This document shows positions 29,130 to 38,484 of a stretch of 64,000 nucleotides of DNA, piece by piece. Below the pieces are notes generated by a model. The model did not search any database, was not told where the DNA came from, and saw only the letters and a list, made by a program, of their open reading frames with translations. Origin of the DNA: an uncultured Desulfuromonadales bacterium (GTDB lineage: Bacteria > Desulfobacterota > Desulfuromonadia > Desulfuromonadales > Geopsychrobacteraceae); the NCBI GenBank assembly GCA_945787335.1, contig CALZHR010000222.1, positions 1 to 64,000 on the forward strand. Reading direction: 5' to 3'. The position numbers and the translations under genes are program-made. Each line of letters begins with the position of its first letter. Positions within the stretch are counted from its first letter, which is position 1.

Positions 29130-29795
29130 ATGAGCGACTGGATCACCTTCGCCCTGCCCAAGGGGCGGATCATGCAGGATTCGATGGAGCTGTTCGGCAA
29201 GATCGGCATCACCTGCCCGGAGATGGACGAAAAGGGCAGCCGCAAGCTGGTCTTCGAAAATGCCGAGCAGAAGTACCGCTTCATGGCGGTACGCGCCACC
29301 GATGTGCCGACCTATGTCGAGTACGGCTGCGCCGACATCGGCGTGGTTGGTAAGGATACCTTGCTGGAACAGGAAAAAAATCTCTACGAACCGCTCGATC
29401 TCAAGTTCGGCTACTGCCGGCTGGTGGTCGCCGAACCGAAGGCGCTACGTGACGCGGACAATCCGCTGAACTGGTCGAACATCCGCGTCGCCACCAAATA
29501 CCCGAATCTCACCGAACGCTTCTTCGCCGCCAAGGGGGTGCAGGTCGAGTTGATCAAGCTCTACGGCTCGATCGAGCTGGCGCCGCTGGTCGGCCTCTCC
29601 GAGCGGATCGTCGACCTGGTCTCGACTGGCGGCACCCTGAAAGCCAATGGTATGGTCGAAGTTGAGACCATCGCCGAGATCACCAGCCGGCTGATCGTCA
29701 ACCGCGCCAGTCTGAAGACCAAGCATCAGCGGATCAGCCGGATCATCGAGGAACTGGAGCCGTTGATCGGCGACGAAGTGAAGATCTCCCAGTAA
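29130..29795 (+). CDS. hisG: ATP phosphoribosyltransferase, short form
   Basis: The 221-residue enzyme catalyses the first step of histidine synthesis (ATP plus PRPP). It is the short HisG without the C-terminal regulatory domain; such enzymes need the HisZ subunit for activity and feedback control. The catalytic loop 'DLVSTGGTLKANGM' binds PRPP. hisZ is not in the window and must be elsewhere. The ATG has only a weak GGGAAA upstream. It heads the his cluster; hisD follows 17 bases later. Confidence 0.95.
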   Translation: MSDWITFALPKGRIMQDSMELFGKIGITCPEMDEKGSRKLVFENAEQKYRFMAVRATDVPTYVEYGCADIGVVGKDTLLEQEKNLYEPLDLKFGYCRLVVAEPKALRDADNPLNWSNIRVATKYPNLTERFFAAKGVQVELIKLYGSIELAPLVGLSERIVDLVSTGGTLKANGMVEVETIAEITSRLIVNRASLKTKHQRISRIIEELEPLIGDEVKISQ

Positions 29796-29812
29796 CTGAG
29801 GAGTCCCCGAGC

Positions 29813-31102
29813 ATGCGTATTCTCAAATTTTCCGATGCCAACTTCGCCGCTGAATTCCGTCGCATCGAGCAGCGAGCTGAGGCAGTGCCCGCCGGCATAG
29901 AAGAGACGGTCAAAGGGATTATTGCCGATGTCCGGCAGCGCGGCGACGCGGCACTGTTCGAGCTGACCGCCAAATTCGACCGGCTGGAACTGACCGCTGA
30001 TTCCTTGGAGGTCAGCGAGGAGGAAATCGATGCGGCGATGAAAAAAGTCAGCGCCGAGTCGCTCAATGCCCTGCAGCTGGCCGCCGAGCGGATCGCTGAT
30101 TACCACGCCAAGCAGAAGCAGGAAACCTGGCTCTCGACCGACGAGGATGATGTGCTGGTCGGGCAGATGGTGCGGCCGCTTGATCGGGTCGGCATCTATG
30201 TCCCGGGCGGCAAGGCCTGCTATCCCTCCTCGGTGCTGATGAACGCCGTGCCGGCCAAGGTCGCCGGGGTCGCAGAGGTCATCATGGTCGTGCCGATGCC
30301 GGGCGGCGAGGTTAATCCGCACGTGCTGGCGGCGGCCCGCATTGCCGGGGTCGACCGGATTTTCAAGCTCGGCGGCGCCCAGGCGGTTGCCGCGCTCGCT
30401 TACGGTACAGAGAGCGTGCCGCGGGTCGACAAGATCACCGGCCCGGGCAACATTTACGTCGCCACCGCCAAGCAGCTGGTCTTTGGTCAGGTCGATATCG
30501 ACATGATCGCCGGCCCCAGCGAGATCCTGGTGATCAACGACGGCAGCGGCAGCGCCGCGCACATCGCCGCCGACCTGCTCTCGCAGGCCGAGCACGACGA
30601 GCTGGCCTCGGCGGTGCTGGTCACCAGCTGTGAAAAGATGGCGACCGCGGTCGCGGCTGAGGTGGAAAAGCAGCTCAAGCAATTGAGCCGCGAAGCGATC
30701 GCGCGCAAGGCGATCGACGACTACAGCGCCATTATCCTGGCCCAGGATCTGGACGAGGCGATCGCTTTCAGTAATCGCATCGCCCCCGAGCACCTGGAGC
30801 TGGCGGTCGACAAACCCTTCGAAATTCTGCCGCAGATCCGGCACGCCGGGGCGATCTTCATGGGGCATCACACCCCGGAGGCGGCCGGCGATTACCTGGC
30901 CGGGCCGAACCACACCCTGCCGACCGGTGGCACCGCGCGCTTCTTCTCACCACTGTCGCTGGATGATTTCGTCAAGAAGTCGAGCATCGTCTCCTTCTCG
31001 CCGGCCGGCCTGCAGCGGCTCGGCAAGGAGATCATCCATATCGCCGAACTCGAAGGGCTGGAAGCGCACGCCAAGTCGGTGTCGATCCGGCTGAAGAAAT
31101 AA
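29813..31102 (+). CDS. hisD: Histidinol dehydrogenase
   Basis: The 429-residue zinc enzyme oxidises L-histidinol to histidine using two NAD+. Landmarks include 'VPGGKACYPSSVLMNAVPAKVAGV', 'GPGNIYVATAKQLVFG', 'DMIAGPSEILVI', and the acid/base Glu-His in 'NRIAPEHLEL'. Length is normal. In many related genomes hisC follows; here a palindromic repeat and hisB follow instead. Confidence 0.96.
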   Translation: MRILKFSDANFAAEFRRIEQRAEAVPAGIEETVKGIIADVRQRGDAALFELTAKFDRLELTADSLEVSEEEIDAAMKKVSAESLNALQLAAERIADYHAKQKQETWLSTDEDDVLVGQMVRPLDRVGIYVPGGKACYPSSVLMNAVPAKVAGVAEVIMVVPMPGGEVNPHVLAAARIAGVDRIFKLGGAQAVAALAYGTESVPRVDKITGPGNIYVATAKQLVFGQVDIDMIAGPSEILVINDGSGSAAHIAADLLSQAEHDELASAVLVTSCEKMATAVAAEVEKQLKQLSREAIARKAIDDYSAIILAQDLDEAIAFSNRIAPEHLELAVDKPFEILPQIRHAGAIFMGHHTPEAAGDYLAGPNHTLPTGGTARFFSPLSLDDFVKKSSIVSFSPAGLQRLGKEIIHIAELEGLEAHAKSVSIRLKK

Positions 31103-31105
31103 TAT

Positions 31106-31160
31106 TGTAGGGGCAGGCCCCTGTGCCTGCCCTGGGCGGCCACAGGGGGCCGCCCCTACA
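31106..31160. repeat. REP-like palindrome between hisD and hisB
   Basis: TGTAGGGGC (31106-31114) pairs with GCCCCTACA (31152-31160) and the inner arms GGCCCCTGTG and CACAGGGGGCC continue the stem with few mismatches. It lies 3 bases after the hisD stop. This GTAGGGGC-type palindrome is a form seen repeated in many bacterial genomes. Confidence 0.75.
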
Positions 31161-31180
31161 CGTTTGTTTGGAGATTGCAA

Positions 31181-31771
31181 ATGGCACGTACAGCCAAAAT
31201 TGAACGCGAAACCAAAGAAACCAACATCAGCATCGAGCTGAACCTGGACGGCTCCGGGCAGCACCACATTGAGAGCCCGGTGCCGTTTTTCAACCACATG
31301 CTGTCGGCGGTGGCGCGGCACGGCTTTTTCGATCTGTGCGTCAAGGCGACCGGCGATGTCGAGATCGACGCCCACCACACCGTCGAAGACCTCGGTATTG
31401 TCCTCGGCGAGGCCTTCAAACAGGCGCTCGGCGACAAGGCCGGGGTGCGCCGCTTCGGTCGCGAGACCATGCCGATGCACGAGGCGCTCGCTTCGGTGGT
31501 GATCGATTTCTCCGGCCGGCCGTTTCTGGTCTTCAACGTCGATCTGCCGAAAGCCAAGGTCGGTGAGTTCGACACCGAACTGGTCGAAGAGTTCTTCGTC
31601 GCTTTCTGCAACCACTCTGGTGCCAACATCCACGTCAACCTGGCTTACGGCGACAACCTGCATCACATTATCGAGGGGATCTTCAAGGCCTTCGGCCGCG
31701 CCCTCGATCAGGCGACCAGTATCGACCCCCGCATTCAGGGGGTGATGTCGACCAAGGGCAAATTAGAATAA
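31181..31771 (+). CDS. hisB: Imidazoleglycerol-phosphate dehydratase
   Basis: The 196-residue enzyme is the monofunctional dehydratase of histidine synthesis (manganese-dependent, 24-mer). The metal-binding histidine motifs are '[11 protein letters not shown]' and '[11 protein letters not shown]'-'DNLHHIIEG'. There is no histidinol-phosphatase domain. The ATG at 31181 is preferred over one six bases upstream because TTGGAG is then at normal distance. It is followed by a repeat-containing gap before hisH. Confidence 0.95.
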   Translation: MARTAKIERETKETNISIELNLDGSGQHHIESPVPFFNHMLSAVARHGFFDLCVKATGDVEIDAHHTVEDLGIVLGEAFKQALGDKAGVRRFGRETMPMHEALASVVIDFSGRPFLVFNVDLPKAKVGEFDTELVEEFFVAFCNHSGANIHVNLAYGDNLHHIIEGIFKAFGRALDQATSIDPRIQGVMSTKGKLE

Positions 31772-31776
31772 GATTC

Positions 31777-31862
31777 TTAACGCAGAGACGCAGAGTGCGC
31801 TGAAAAATCGGGTTCGATATTGAGCCTTCTCTCCGCCTCTTTTGTCTCTGCGACACAGCGTC
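31777..31862. repeat. Interspersed repeat between hisB and hisH
   Basis: TTAACGCAGAGACGCAGAG (31777-31795) and an inverted partner GTCTCTGCG (31844-31852) flank a short spacer. The first 15 bases recur exactly at 32583-32597 in the hisH-hisA gap. Confidence 0.65.
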
Positions 31863-31890
31863 AATGGCATTTGAACCCCGGAAAAAATAC

Positions 31891-32514
31891 ATGATCAACA
31901 TAATTGACTATGAAATGGGCAACCTGCGCAGCGTCGAGAAGGCTTTCGAAAAGCTCGGTTTCGCAGCGCGCGTCAGTCGTCGCCCGGAAGATATTGCCAC
32001 TGCCGATAAACTTGTCCTGCCGGGTGTTGGTGCCTTCCGCGACTGCATCACCAACCTGCGCGAGGGCGGCTTTGTCGAGCCGTTGCTGACTCATGTAAAA
32101 AGCGGCAAGCCGCTGCTCGGCATCTGCGTCGGCATGCAGATGCTCTTCGACGAGAGCGAGGAGTTCGGCCGCCACCAGGGGCTGGGGCTGATTCCGGGGC
32201 GGGTGGTGCGTTTTCCTTCCGGCATGATCGAGAATGATGAGCGGCTCAAGGTGCCGCACATGGGCTGGAACACCATCAGCTTGCAAAAGGCGTCGCCGAT
32301 CTTCAAGGGGATCGCGGACGGCAGCTTCGTCTACTTCGTCCACTCCTACTACTGCGCCGCCGAGAACGCCGAAGATGTTGCTGCCAGCTGCACTTACGGC
32401 GATGTCGAGTTCTGCGCCTCGCTGTGGCGCGACAACATCATGGCGACCCAGTTCCACCCGGAGAAGAGCCAGGACATCGGCCTGCAGATTTTCAAGAATT
32501 TCGGAGAAATATAA
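31891..32514 (+). CDS. hisH: Imidazole glycerol phosphate synthase, glutaminase subunit
   Basis: The 207-residue class I glutamine amidotransferase supplies ammonia to HisF. The catalytic triad is visible: C79 in 'GICVGMQMLF', H189 and E191 in 'QFHPEKSQDIG'. The ATG at 31891 gives the family N-terminus 'MINIIDYEMGNLRSVEKAF'; an ATG nine codons upstream lies inside the repeat region and lacks a ribosome-binding site. The partner hisF is two genes downstream. Confidence 0.95.
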   Translation: MINIIDYEMGNLRSVEKAFEKLGFAARVSRRPEDIATADKLVLPGVGAFRDCITNLREGGFVEPLLTHVKSGKPLLGICVGMQMLFDESEEFGRHQGLGLIPGRVVRFPSGMIENDERLKVPHMGWNTISLQKASPIFKGIADGSFVYFVHSYYCAAENAEDVAASCTYGDVEFCASLWRDNIMATQFHPEKSQDIGLQIFKNFGEI

Positions 32515-32519
32515 AACTA

Positions 32520-32733
32520 GCCACCACCAAAAGTAGGCGCTTTAGGCGAGACACCAAGAACGCCAAGTAAATCAAAATAATTTTAACGCAGAGACGCTGA
32601 GAACTGCGGAGGCGCTGAGAGTACAATCCATTGTTTTTTGAGATAATGCTCTGGTTATTATCGGTTTTCTCTGCGTTCTCTCTGCCTCTGCGCCTCTCCG
32701 TTAAAAAAAGTAATTTCTTGGTGCCTTGGTGGC
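32520..32733. repeat. 214-bp inverted-repeat element between hisH and hisA
   Basis: The ends GCCACCA (32520-32526) and TGGTGGC (32727-32733) are inverted, with further paired arms: ACACCAAGAA against TTCTTGGTGCC, and TTAACGCAGAGACGC against the reverse complement of GCGCCTCTCCGTTAA. The size, terminal inversion and lack of ORF suggest a MITE-like element. Confidence 0.65.
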
Positions 32734-32751
32734 AAATAAAGGATTGAAAGA

Positions 32752-33483
32752 ATGATCATTCTACCCGCGATCGATTTGAAAGAAGGCCGCTGCGTCCGCC
32801 TGGAGCAGGGGCTGATGGAGAAGGACACCGTCTACAACGACAACCCGGGCGAACAGGCGCGTATCTGGCAGGAGCAGGGGGGCGAGCTGCTGCACATTGT
32901 CGATCTCGACGGCGCTTTTGCCGGGGTGCCGAAGAATAAAGCGGCGATCAGGGCGATAGTCGAAGCGATCGATATCCCGTCGGAACTGGGCGGCGGCATC
33001 CGTGACCTGCAGACCATCGAGGCCTATCTCGAACTCGGCATCGACCGGGTGATCCTCGGCACCGTGGCGAAGGAGAGCCCGGCGCTGGTCGCAGAGGCCT
33101 GTAAAAAATTCCCGGGGCGGATCGTTGTCGGCATCGACGCCAGGGACGGCCTGGTGGCGGTGCGCGGCTGGGCCGACGTCACTGAAAAGCTCGCCACCGA
33201 GATGGCCAAGGAGATGGAGGGCTTCGGCGTCGAGGCGATCATCTACACCGACATCGCCCGCGACGGCATGATGCAGGGGCCGAACATCGAGGCGACCAGG
33301 GCGCTGGCCGAGTCGATCAGCATCCCGGTGATCGCCTCCGGCGGCCTGTCGACCCTCGAGGATATCCGCCGGCTGATGGCGATCGAGTCCTCCGGGGTGA
33401 CCGGGGTGATCACCGGCAAGGCGATCTACTCCGGCGCCATCGACCTGCGTGAAGCGGTGGCGCTGACCAAAAAGGGTTTGTAG
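32752..33483 (+). CDS. hisA: ProFAR isomerase
   Basis: The 243-residue (beta/alpha)8 enzyme isomerises the ProFAR aminoaldose to PRFAR in histidine synthesis. '[14 protein letters not shown]' carries the N-terminal catalytic Asp, the two phosphate sites are 'LGGGIRD' and '[12 protein letters not shown]', and the second catalytic Asp is in '[14 protein letters not shown]'. The stop codon TAG forms the start of a REP-like palindrome. A 5' ribosome-binding site AAAGGA is at normal distance. Confidence 0.95.
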   Translation: MIILPAIDLKEGRCVRLEQGLMEKDTVYNDNPGEQARIWQEQGGELLHIVDLDGAFAGVPKNKAAIRAIVEAIDIPSELGGGIRDLQTIEAYLELGIDRVILGTVAKESPALVAEACKKFPGRIVVGIDARDGLVAVRGWADVTEKLATEMAKEMEGFGVEAIIYTDIARDGMMQGPNIEATRALAESISIPVIASGGLSTLEDIRRLMAIESSGVTGVITGKAIYSGAIDLREAVALTKKGL

Positions 33484-33503
33484 GGGCGTCCCTTGGGACG
33501 CCC
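33482..33503. repeat. REP-like palindrome overlapping the hisA stop
   Basis: GGGCGTCCC (33484-33492) and GGGACGCCC (33495-33503) form a perfect 9-bp inverted repeat directly after TTGTAG. The TAG that begins the GTAGGGGC-type element is the hisA stop codon. Confidence 0.7.
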
Positions 33504-33551
33504 GAGCGGTCGAGAACTGTCTCGCCCAGAGCAGTGTATTTGAGGTTAATA

Positions 33552-34319
33552 ATGTTAACGAAACGGATTATCCCCTGCCTCGACGTCAAAGACGGCCGGG
33601 TGGTCAAAGGGGTCAATTTTGTCGGCCTGCGCGACGCCGGCGACCCGGTCGAAGCGGCCGAGGCCTACTGCGAGCAGGGCGCCGACGAGCTGACCTTCCT
33701 CGACATCACCGCCAGCAGCGATAAGCGCGGCATCATTTTGGATGTGGTCCGCGAGACCGCCGAGCGGGTCTTCATGCCGCTGACCGTCGGCGGCGGGGTG
33801 CGCGAGGTGAGTGATATCCGCAACCTGCTTAACGCCGGGGCCGATAAGGTCTCGATCAACACCGCCGCCGTGCACCGCCCCGAGTTCGTCCGCGAAGCCG
33901 CCGAGCGCTTCGGCAGTCAGTGCATCGTCGTCGCCATCGACGCCCGGCGGGTCGAGGGCTCCGACCCCCAGGCCTGGGAGGTCTATACCCACGGCGGCCG
34001 CAACCCGACCGGCATCGACGCCATCGAGTGGGCAAAAAAGATGGAGGACTATGGCTGCGGCGAGATCCTGCTGACCTCGATGGACTGTGACGGTACCAAG
34101 GCCGGTTTCGACATTGCCCTGACCCGCGCCGTCAGCGACGCGGTGGAGATCCCGGTGATCGCCTCCGGCGGGGTCGGCAACCTTGAGCATATCCGTGAAG
34201 GGCTGGTCGAGGGAGGCGCATCGGCTGCGCTGGCCGCGTCGATCTTCCATTTCAAGGAATACACCATCGCCGAGTGCAAGCAGTATCTCAAAGAGCACGG
34301 CGTGCCGGCCCGGATTTGA
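33552..34319 (+). CDS. hisF: Imidazole glycerol phosphate synthase, cyclase subunit
   Basis: The 255-residue (beta/alpha)8 enzyme cyclises PRFAR with ammonia from HisH to form imidazole glycerol phosphate and AICAR. Catalytic Asp residues are in '[15 protein letters not shown]' and '[14 protein letters not shown]', with phosphate sites '[11 protein letters not shown]' and '[11 protein letters not shown]'. The ATG at 33552 follows GAGG and gives the family N-terminus. hisIE begins 10 bases later. Confidence 0.96.
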   Translation: MLTKRIIPCLDVKDGRVVKGVNFVGLRDAGDPVEAAEAYCEQGADELTFLDITASSDKRGIILDVVRETAERVFMPLTVGGGVREVSDIRNLLNAGADKVSINTAAVHRPEFVREAAERFGSQCIVVAIDARRVEGSDPQAWEVYTHGGRNPTGIDAIEWAKKMEDYGCGEILLTSMDCDGTKAGFDIALTRAVSDAVEIPVIASGGVGNLEHIREGLVEGGASAALAASIFHFKEYTIAECKQYLKEHGVPARI

Positions 34320-34329
34320 GGATAGAAAT

Positions 34330-35022
34330 ATGTCGCTGATCGAGCAGCTGAAATTTGATGAGAACGGCCTGATCCCGGCCATCACCCAGGATGCCGGGAC
34401 CGGCGAAGTGCTGATGATGGCCTGGATGAACGCCGAAGCGGTCGAGCAGACCCTCGCCACCGGCAAGGTGCACTACTACTCCCGTTCGCGGCAGAAGCAG
34501 TGGCTGAAGGGGGAATCCTCCGGACACCTGCAGCTGGTCAAGGAGATCCGCTTCGATTGCGACAACGACTGCCTGCTGATCAGGATCGAGCAGCAGGGTA
34601 CCGCCTGCCACACCGGCCAGCGCTCCTGCTTCTATCGGAGCTGGGATGATGGCGTCAAAGAGACTGGCGAAAAAGTCGTCGACGCGGCTGCGGTCTACGC
34701 CCGCCAGGACATTTTAGAGGCGCTCTACAACATCATCCAGGAGCGGCGCCAGTTGCCCGACGGCGAGAAATCCTACGTCAAGTCGCTGTTCGACAAGGGG
34801 CTCGACAAGATCCTCGGCAAGATCGGCGAGGAAGCGACCGAGACCGCCATCGCCGGCAAGGGGGGCGATAAGCAGGAGGTGATCTACGAGGTCGCCGACC
34901 TGTTCTTCCATGTGCTGGTGTTGCTCGGGTACTACGATCTGCCGCCGGAGCGGATCTACGCTGAGCTGCGCAGACGCTTCGGGTTGTCGGGGATTGAGGA
35001 GAAGGCGAGCCGGACGAAGTAG
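34330..35022 (+). CDS. hisI: Bifunctional PR-AMP cyclohydrolase / PR-ATP pyrophosphatase
   Basis: The 230-residue protein fuses HisI and HisE, which are separate genes in many relatives. Residues 1-125 are the cyclohydrolase with zinc ligands in '[11 protein letters not shown]' and '[13 protein letters not shown]'. Residues about 135-225 are the all-alpha MazG-like pyrophosphatase ('[18 protein letters not shown]', '[14 protein letters not shown]'). They carry out steps 2 and 3 of histidine synthesis. It is the last his gene and is followed by a terminator. Confidence 0.95.
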   Translation: MSLIEQLKFDENGLIPAITQDAGTGEVLMMAWMNAEAVEQTLATGKVHYYSRSRQKQWLKGESSGHLQLVKEIRFDCDNDCLLIRIEQQGTACHTGQRSCFYRSWDDGVKETGEKVVDAAAVYARQDILEALYNIIQERRQLPDGEKSYVKSLFDKGLDKILGKIGEEATETAIAGKGGDKQEVIYEVADLFFHVLVLLGYYDLPPERIYAELRRRFGLSGIEEKASRTK

Positions 35023-35044
35023 TTGATCGGTAGGATTTTAATCA

Positions 35045-35078
35045 ACAGGCAACATCTCTGAGATGCTGCCTGTTTTTT
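35045..35078 (+). terminator. Terminator of the his cluster
   Basis: ACAGGCA-CATCT pairs with AGATG-TGCCTGT across a three-base loop, with a run of six T residues. The lhgO start codon is only 18 bases beyond. Confidence 0.85.
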
Positions 35079-35096
35079 ATTGGAGATGAAACATAT

Positions 35097-36293
35097 ATGT
35101 ATGATTTCCTGGTCATCGGCGGTGGCATCGTCGGCGTTTCAACCGCCTGGCAGCTGCAGCAGCGCTACCCGCAGAAGAAGATTCTGCTGGTGGAAAAGGA
35201 AGCGGGCTATGCCCGCCACCAGACCGGACACAACAGCGGCGTAATTCATGCCGGGGTCTACTACGCGCCGGGCAGCCTCAAGGCGCAGTTCTGCCGGGAC
35301 GGGGCGCAGGCGACGGTCGAGTTCTGCCGTGCACATGCGATCCCCTACGATCAGTGCGGCAAGCTGTTGGTGGCGACAAGCGAGCTGGAGCTGGAGCGGA
35401 TGCGGGCGTTGTTCGAGCGCTGTCAGCAGAACCGGATCGAGGTTGAGCTGCTCGGCCGTGAGCAGCTGCGCGAGCGGGAGCCGAACATCTGCGGTCTGGG
35501 GGCGATCTGGGTGAAGGCGACCGGGATCGTCGATTTTACCCAGGTCGCTGAAAAAATGGCTGAGCAGTTCATCGCTTTGGGCGGCGAGGTGCGTTTGTCG
35601 GCCGAGGTGTCCGGGCTGAGCGAGGCTGCTGATCGAATTCATGTGCAGACAGCGGTGGGGCAATTCGAGACGAAATATCTGGTCTGTTGCGGTGGTCTGA
35701 TGGCTGACCGGCTGGTGAAGATGCTCGGCATCGCTGCCGACTTCCAGATCATCCCGTTTCGTGGCGAATACTACCAGCTGCCGGTAAAGCACAACCGGAT
35801 CGTCAATCACCTGATCTACCCGATCCCCGATCCTGAGCTGCCGTTTCTCGGCGTCCACCTGACGCGGATGATCGACGGCAGCGTCACGGTCGGCCCGAAC
35901 GCGGTGCTCGGTTTCAAGCGCGAAGGATATGGAACGATCAATTTTTCATTGCGCGACACATATGAGATGCTGTGCTTTTCTGGATTCTGGAAAGTGATCC
36001 AGGCGAACCTGGGTTCGGGATTGAAAGAGCTGAGGGATTCGCTTTACAAGCCGGGCTATCTGCAGTTGGTGCGTAAATATTGTCCGCAGCTGCAGGTTGA
36101 AGATCTGCAGCCCTATCCGGCCGGCATCCGCGCCCAGGGGGTCCGCCGTGACGGCAGCCTGGTGCACGATTTTCTGTTTGCCGAGAGCCCGCGCAGCCTG
36201 CATGTCTGCAACGCGCCCTCGCCGGCGGCCACATCGGCTATTCCGATCGGCAGCTACATCTGTGACCAGGCCGCCGAGCGACTCGGCGACTAG
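35097..36293 (+). CDS. lhgO: L-2-hydroxyglutarate oxidase
   Basis: The 398-residue FAD enzyme of the DAO superfamily oxidises L-2-hydroxyglutarate to 2-oxoglutarate, passing electrons to the membrane quinone pool. The dinucleotide motif is '[20 protein letters not shown]', and '[16 protein letters not shown]' and '[11 protein letters not shown]' are characteristic of LhgO. The ATG follows GGAGATG. It starts just after the his terminator, and its TAG stop overlaps the convergent slipin gene's stop by a shared CTAG. Confidence 0.92.
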   Translation: MYDFLVIGGGIVGVSTAWQLQQRYPQKKILLVEKEAGYARHQTGHNSGVIHAGVYYAPGSLKAQFCRDGAQATVEFCRAHAIPYDQCGKLLVATSELELERMRALFERCQQNRIEVELLGREQLREREPNICGLGAIWVKATGIVDFTQVAEKMAEQFIALGGEVRLSAEVSGLSEAADRIHVQTAVGQFETKYLVCCGGLMADRLVKMLGIAADFQIIPFRGEYYQLPVKHNRIVNHLIYPIPDPELPFLGVHLTRMIDGSVTVGPNAVLGFKREGYGTINFSLRDTYEMLCFSGFWKVIQANLGSGLKELRDSLYKPGYLQLVRKYCPQLQVEDLQPYPAGIRAQGVRRDGSLVHDFLFAESPRSLHVCNAPSPAATSAIPIGSYICDQAAERLGD

Positions 36294-37057
36294 TCGGTTT
36301 TCTTCTTCTCCAAAAACGGCGTGAGCAGATCGATCGGCAGCGGGAAGAGGATGGTTGAGTTCTTCTCGGTGGCGACTTCGGTCAGCGTCTGCAGGAAACG
36401 CAACTGCAATGCGCCCGGCTCGGAGCTGATCTGCTTGGCCGCTTTGGCGAGTGATACCGAGGCCTGCAGTTCCCCTTCAGCGTGGATCACCTTGGAGCGC
36501 CGCTCCCGCTCGGCCTCGGCCTGCCGGGCGATAGCGCGGGTCATTTCCGCCGGCAGGTCGACATGCTTGATCTCGACGTTGGATATTTTTACCCCCCAGG
36601 GATCAGTCTGCCGGTCGAGGATCTGCTGCAGCTCCTGGTTGATCTTGTCCCGCTGGGCCAGAAGTTCGTCCAACTCGACCTGTCCCAGCACGCTGCGCAG
36701 CGAGGTCTGGGCCAGCTGGCTGGTGGCGTACAGGTAGTTTTCCACCTCGATCAGCGCCTTCTCAGGCTGCACGACCCGGAAGTAAAGCACCGCGTTGACC
36801 TTCACCGACACGTTGTCGCGGGTGATGATGTCCTGCGGCGGCACATCCATGGCGATGGTGCGCAGGCTGACCTTTTTCAGCTGATCGACGATCGGGATGA
36901 TAAATTTAAGGCCCGGTCCCTTGACGCTTGAGAAGCGCCCGAGCCGGAAGACCACGCCCCGCTCGTACTCGAGCAGGACGCGGACCGCGGAAGCGATAAT
37001 GACCAGCAGAAATGCCAGGGCGACAATCCAGAAAAAACCGACACCGAGTCCGAACAT
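36290..37057 (-). CDS. Slipin (stomatin-like SPFH protein)
   Basis: The 255-residue protein has one N-terminal membrane helix (about 5-28) followed by an SPFH domain ('[13 protein letters not shown]', '[12 protein letters not shown]', '[25 protein letters not shown]') and a coiled coil ('[19 protein letters not shown]'). Slipins form membrane-scaffold oligomers and are paired with NfeD proteins; a membrane-bound ClpP-class NfeD cleaves the slipin C-terminus in archaeal examples. The nfeD gene is immediately upstream with a 3-base gap, so the two are an operon. The C-terminal '[15 protein letters not shown]' resembles the region targeted by such proteases. Confidence 0.9.
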   Translation of the reverse strand: MFGLGVGFFWIVALAFLLVIIASAVRVLLEYERGVVFRLGRFSSVKGPGLKFIIPIVDQLKKVSLRTIAMDVPPQDIITRDNVSVKVNAVLYFRVVQPEKALIEVENYLYATSQLAQTSLRSVLGQVELDELLAQRDKINQELQQILDRQTDPWGVKISNVEIKHVDLPAEMTRAIARQAEAERERRSKVIHAEGELQASVSLAKAAKQISSEPGALQLRFLQTLTEVATEKNSTILFPLPIDLLTPFLEKKKTD

Positions 37058-37060
37058 ATT

Positions 37061-38395
37061 TTAGTCCTCCGTTGCTTGGGGGGCGACAGCTGTTTGGGAT
37101 GCTCTGCTTCTGACTTCCAACTCCAGGCCGTCCAGCAACTGGACCACCTCAATTTCTTCGCCTGCTGTGATCGGTTTACTGGCGCGCGCCTGCCAGTATT
37201 CGCCATGCACGAACACCCTCCCTTTGCCGTCGAAGGCCTCGACCGCCGTGCCGATTTCACCGACCATCCCCTCCTGCCCGGAGGTGACCGGACGTTTCTG
37301 GGTGCGCATCACCATCCAGACGGCGAACAGGAAGAAGCTGGCGCTGACGGCGACCGTGGCCGCGATCACGGCCGTGGAGATCTGCAGGTAGGGCTCGCTG
37401 CTGTCGATCAGCATCAGCGAGCCGAGGGTCATGGCGATAATGCCGCCGATCGAGAGCATGCCGTACGAGATAACCTTGACCTCGAGGACAAAGAGCACAA
37501 AGGCGAGCAGGATCAGCAGCACACCGACATAGTTGACCGGCAGGGTCGACAGGGCAAAAAAAGCCAGCAGGATAGCGATGGCGCCGATCACGCCGGGCAG
37601 AATCACCCCCGGTTGCGAGATCTCGAAGAAGATCCCGAGGATGCCGAGCATCATCAGCAGGTAGGCGATGTTCGGGTTGCCCAGGGCGTTGAGGATCTGC
37701 TGCCGCCAGTTCATCTCGGCAGTGATCAGTTGCGTGTCGGCAGTGGTGATTTTCAAGATTTTCCCGCCGCGGATGTAATTCTGCTGATCGAGCTGTTTGA
37801 GCAGATCGTCCAGATTCTCCGCGACGATATCGATCACCCGCAGCTCCAGGGCCTCTTCGGCCGAAATAGAGACGCTCTCGCGCACTGCCTGCTCCGCCCA
37901 CTCCTGGTTGCGGCCGCGCTGCTGGGCCAGGCTGCGGGCGTAGGCGGCGGCATCGTTCTCGACCTTATCCATCATCGTCTTGTCCGGCTGGTTGCCGCCG
38001 CCGATCGCGACCGGGTGGGCGGCGCCGATGTTGGTCCCCGGGGCCATGGCGGCAAAATCGGCCGCCAGGGTGATCAGGGCGCCGGCCGAAGCCGCCCGGG
38101 CGCCCTGCGGCCCGACATAGACGATGACCGGGATGGTGGAATTCAGCTCTGCCTGGATGATGTCGCGCATGGCCGTGTCCAGCCCGCCGGGGGTGTCAAG
38201 CTGGATCAGGATTCCGCTTTCCCGATTGTTATTGGCGAGCGTGATCTGTTCAGCGATAAAGGATGCAGTCACCGGGTTGATCGCCGAGGCGATACTCAGA
38301 TAGCGGATTTCAGGCCGCGTTCCCGCGCCTTGCGGAGATTCTGCCAGGGCCAGATAAGGCAGGCCGATCAGTATGAGTATCAGCAGTCGTCGCAT
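37061..38395 (-). CDS. NfeD family membrane serine protease (ClpP class)
   Basis: The 444-residue protein has a signal peptide, a ClpP-class protease domain ('IQLDTPGGLDTAM', 'GPQGARAASAGALITLAADFAAMAPGTNIGAAHPV' containing the catalytic Ser in 'ASAGA'), four to five membrane helices (about residues 235-370) and a C-terminal OB-fold NfeD domain ('GMVGEIGTAVEAFDGKGRVFVHGEYWQARA'). It is the long NfeD1b form that pairs with slipin. The ATG at 38395 is chosen because the signal peptide follows directly. The ribosome-binding site is weak. The reading frame continues upstream without coding features. Confidence 0.9.
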   Translation of the reverse strand: MRRLLILILIGLPYLALAESPQGAGTRPEIRYLSIASAINPVTASFIAEQITLANNNRESGILIQLDTPGGLDTAMRDIIQAELNSTIPVIVYVGPQGARAASAGALITLAADFAAMAPGTNIGAAHPVAIGGGNQPDKTMMDKVENDAAAYARSLAQQRGRNQEWAEQAVRESVSISAEEALELRVIDIVAENLDDLLKQLDQQNYIRGGKILKITTADTQLITAEMNWRQQILNALGNPNIAYLLMMLGILGIFFEISQPGVILPGVIGAIAILLAFFALSTLPVNYVGVLLILLAFVLFVLEVKVISYGMLSIGGIIAMTLGSLMLIDSSEPYLQISTAVIAATVAVSASFFLFAVWMVMRTQKRPVTSGQEGMVGEIGTAVEAFDGKGRVFVHGEYWQARASKPITAGEEIEVVQLLDGLELEVRSRASQTAVAPQATED

Positions 38396-38484
38396 GATTT
38401 CAAGCTTACCGCTGTTGCCGTGCCTGTCAATTTCCGCCGGAGCGGTGGCAGTATTTTTACCGCACATTTTTATTAAAAGATCGC

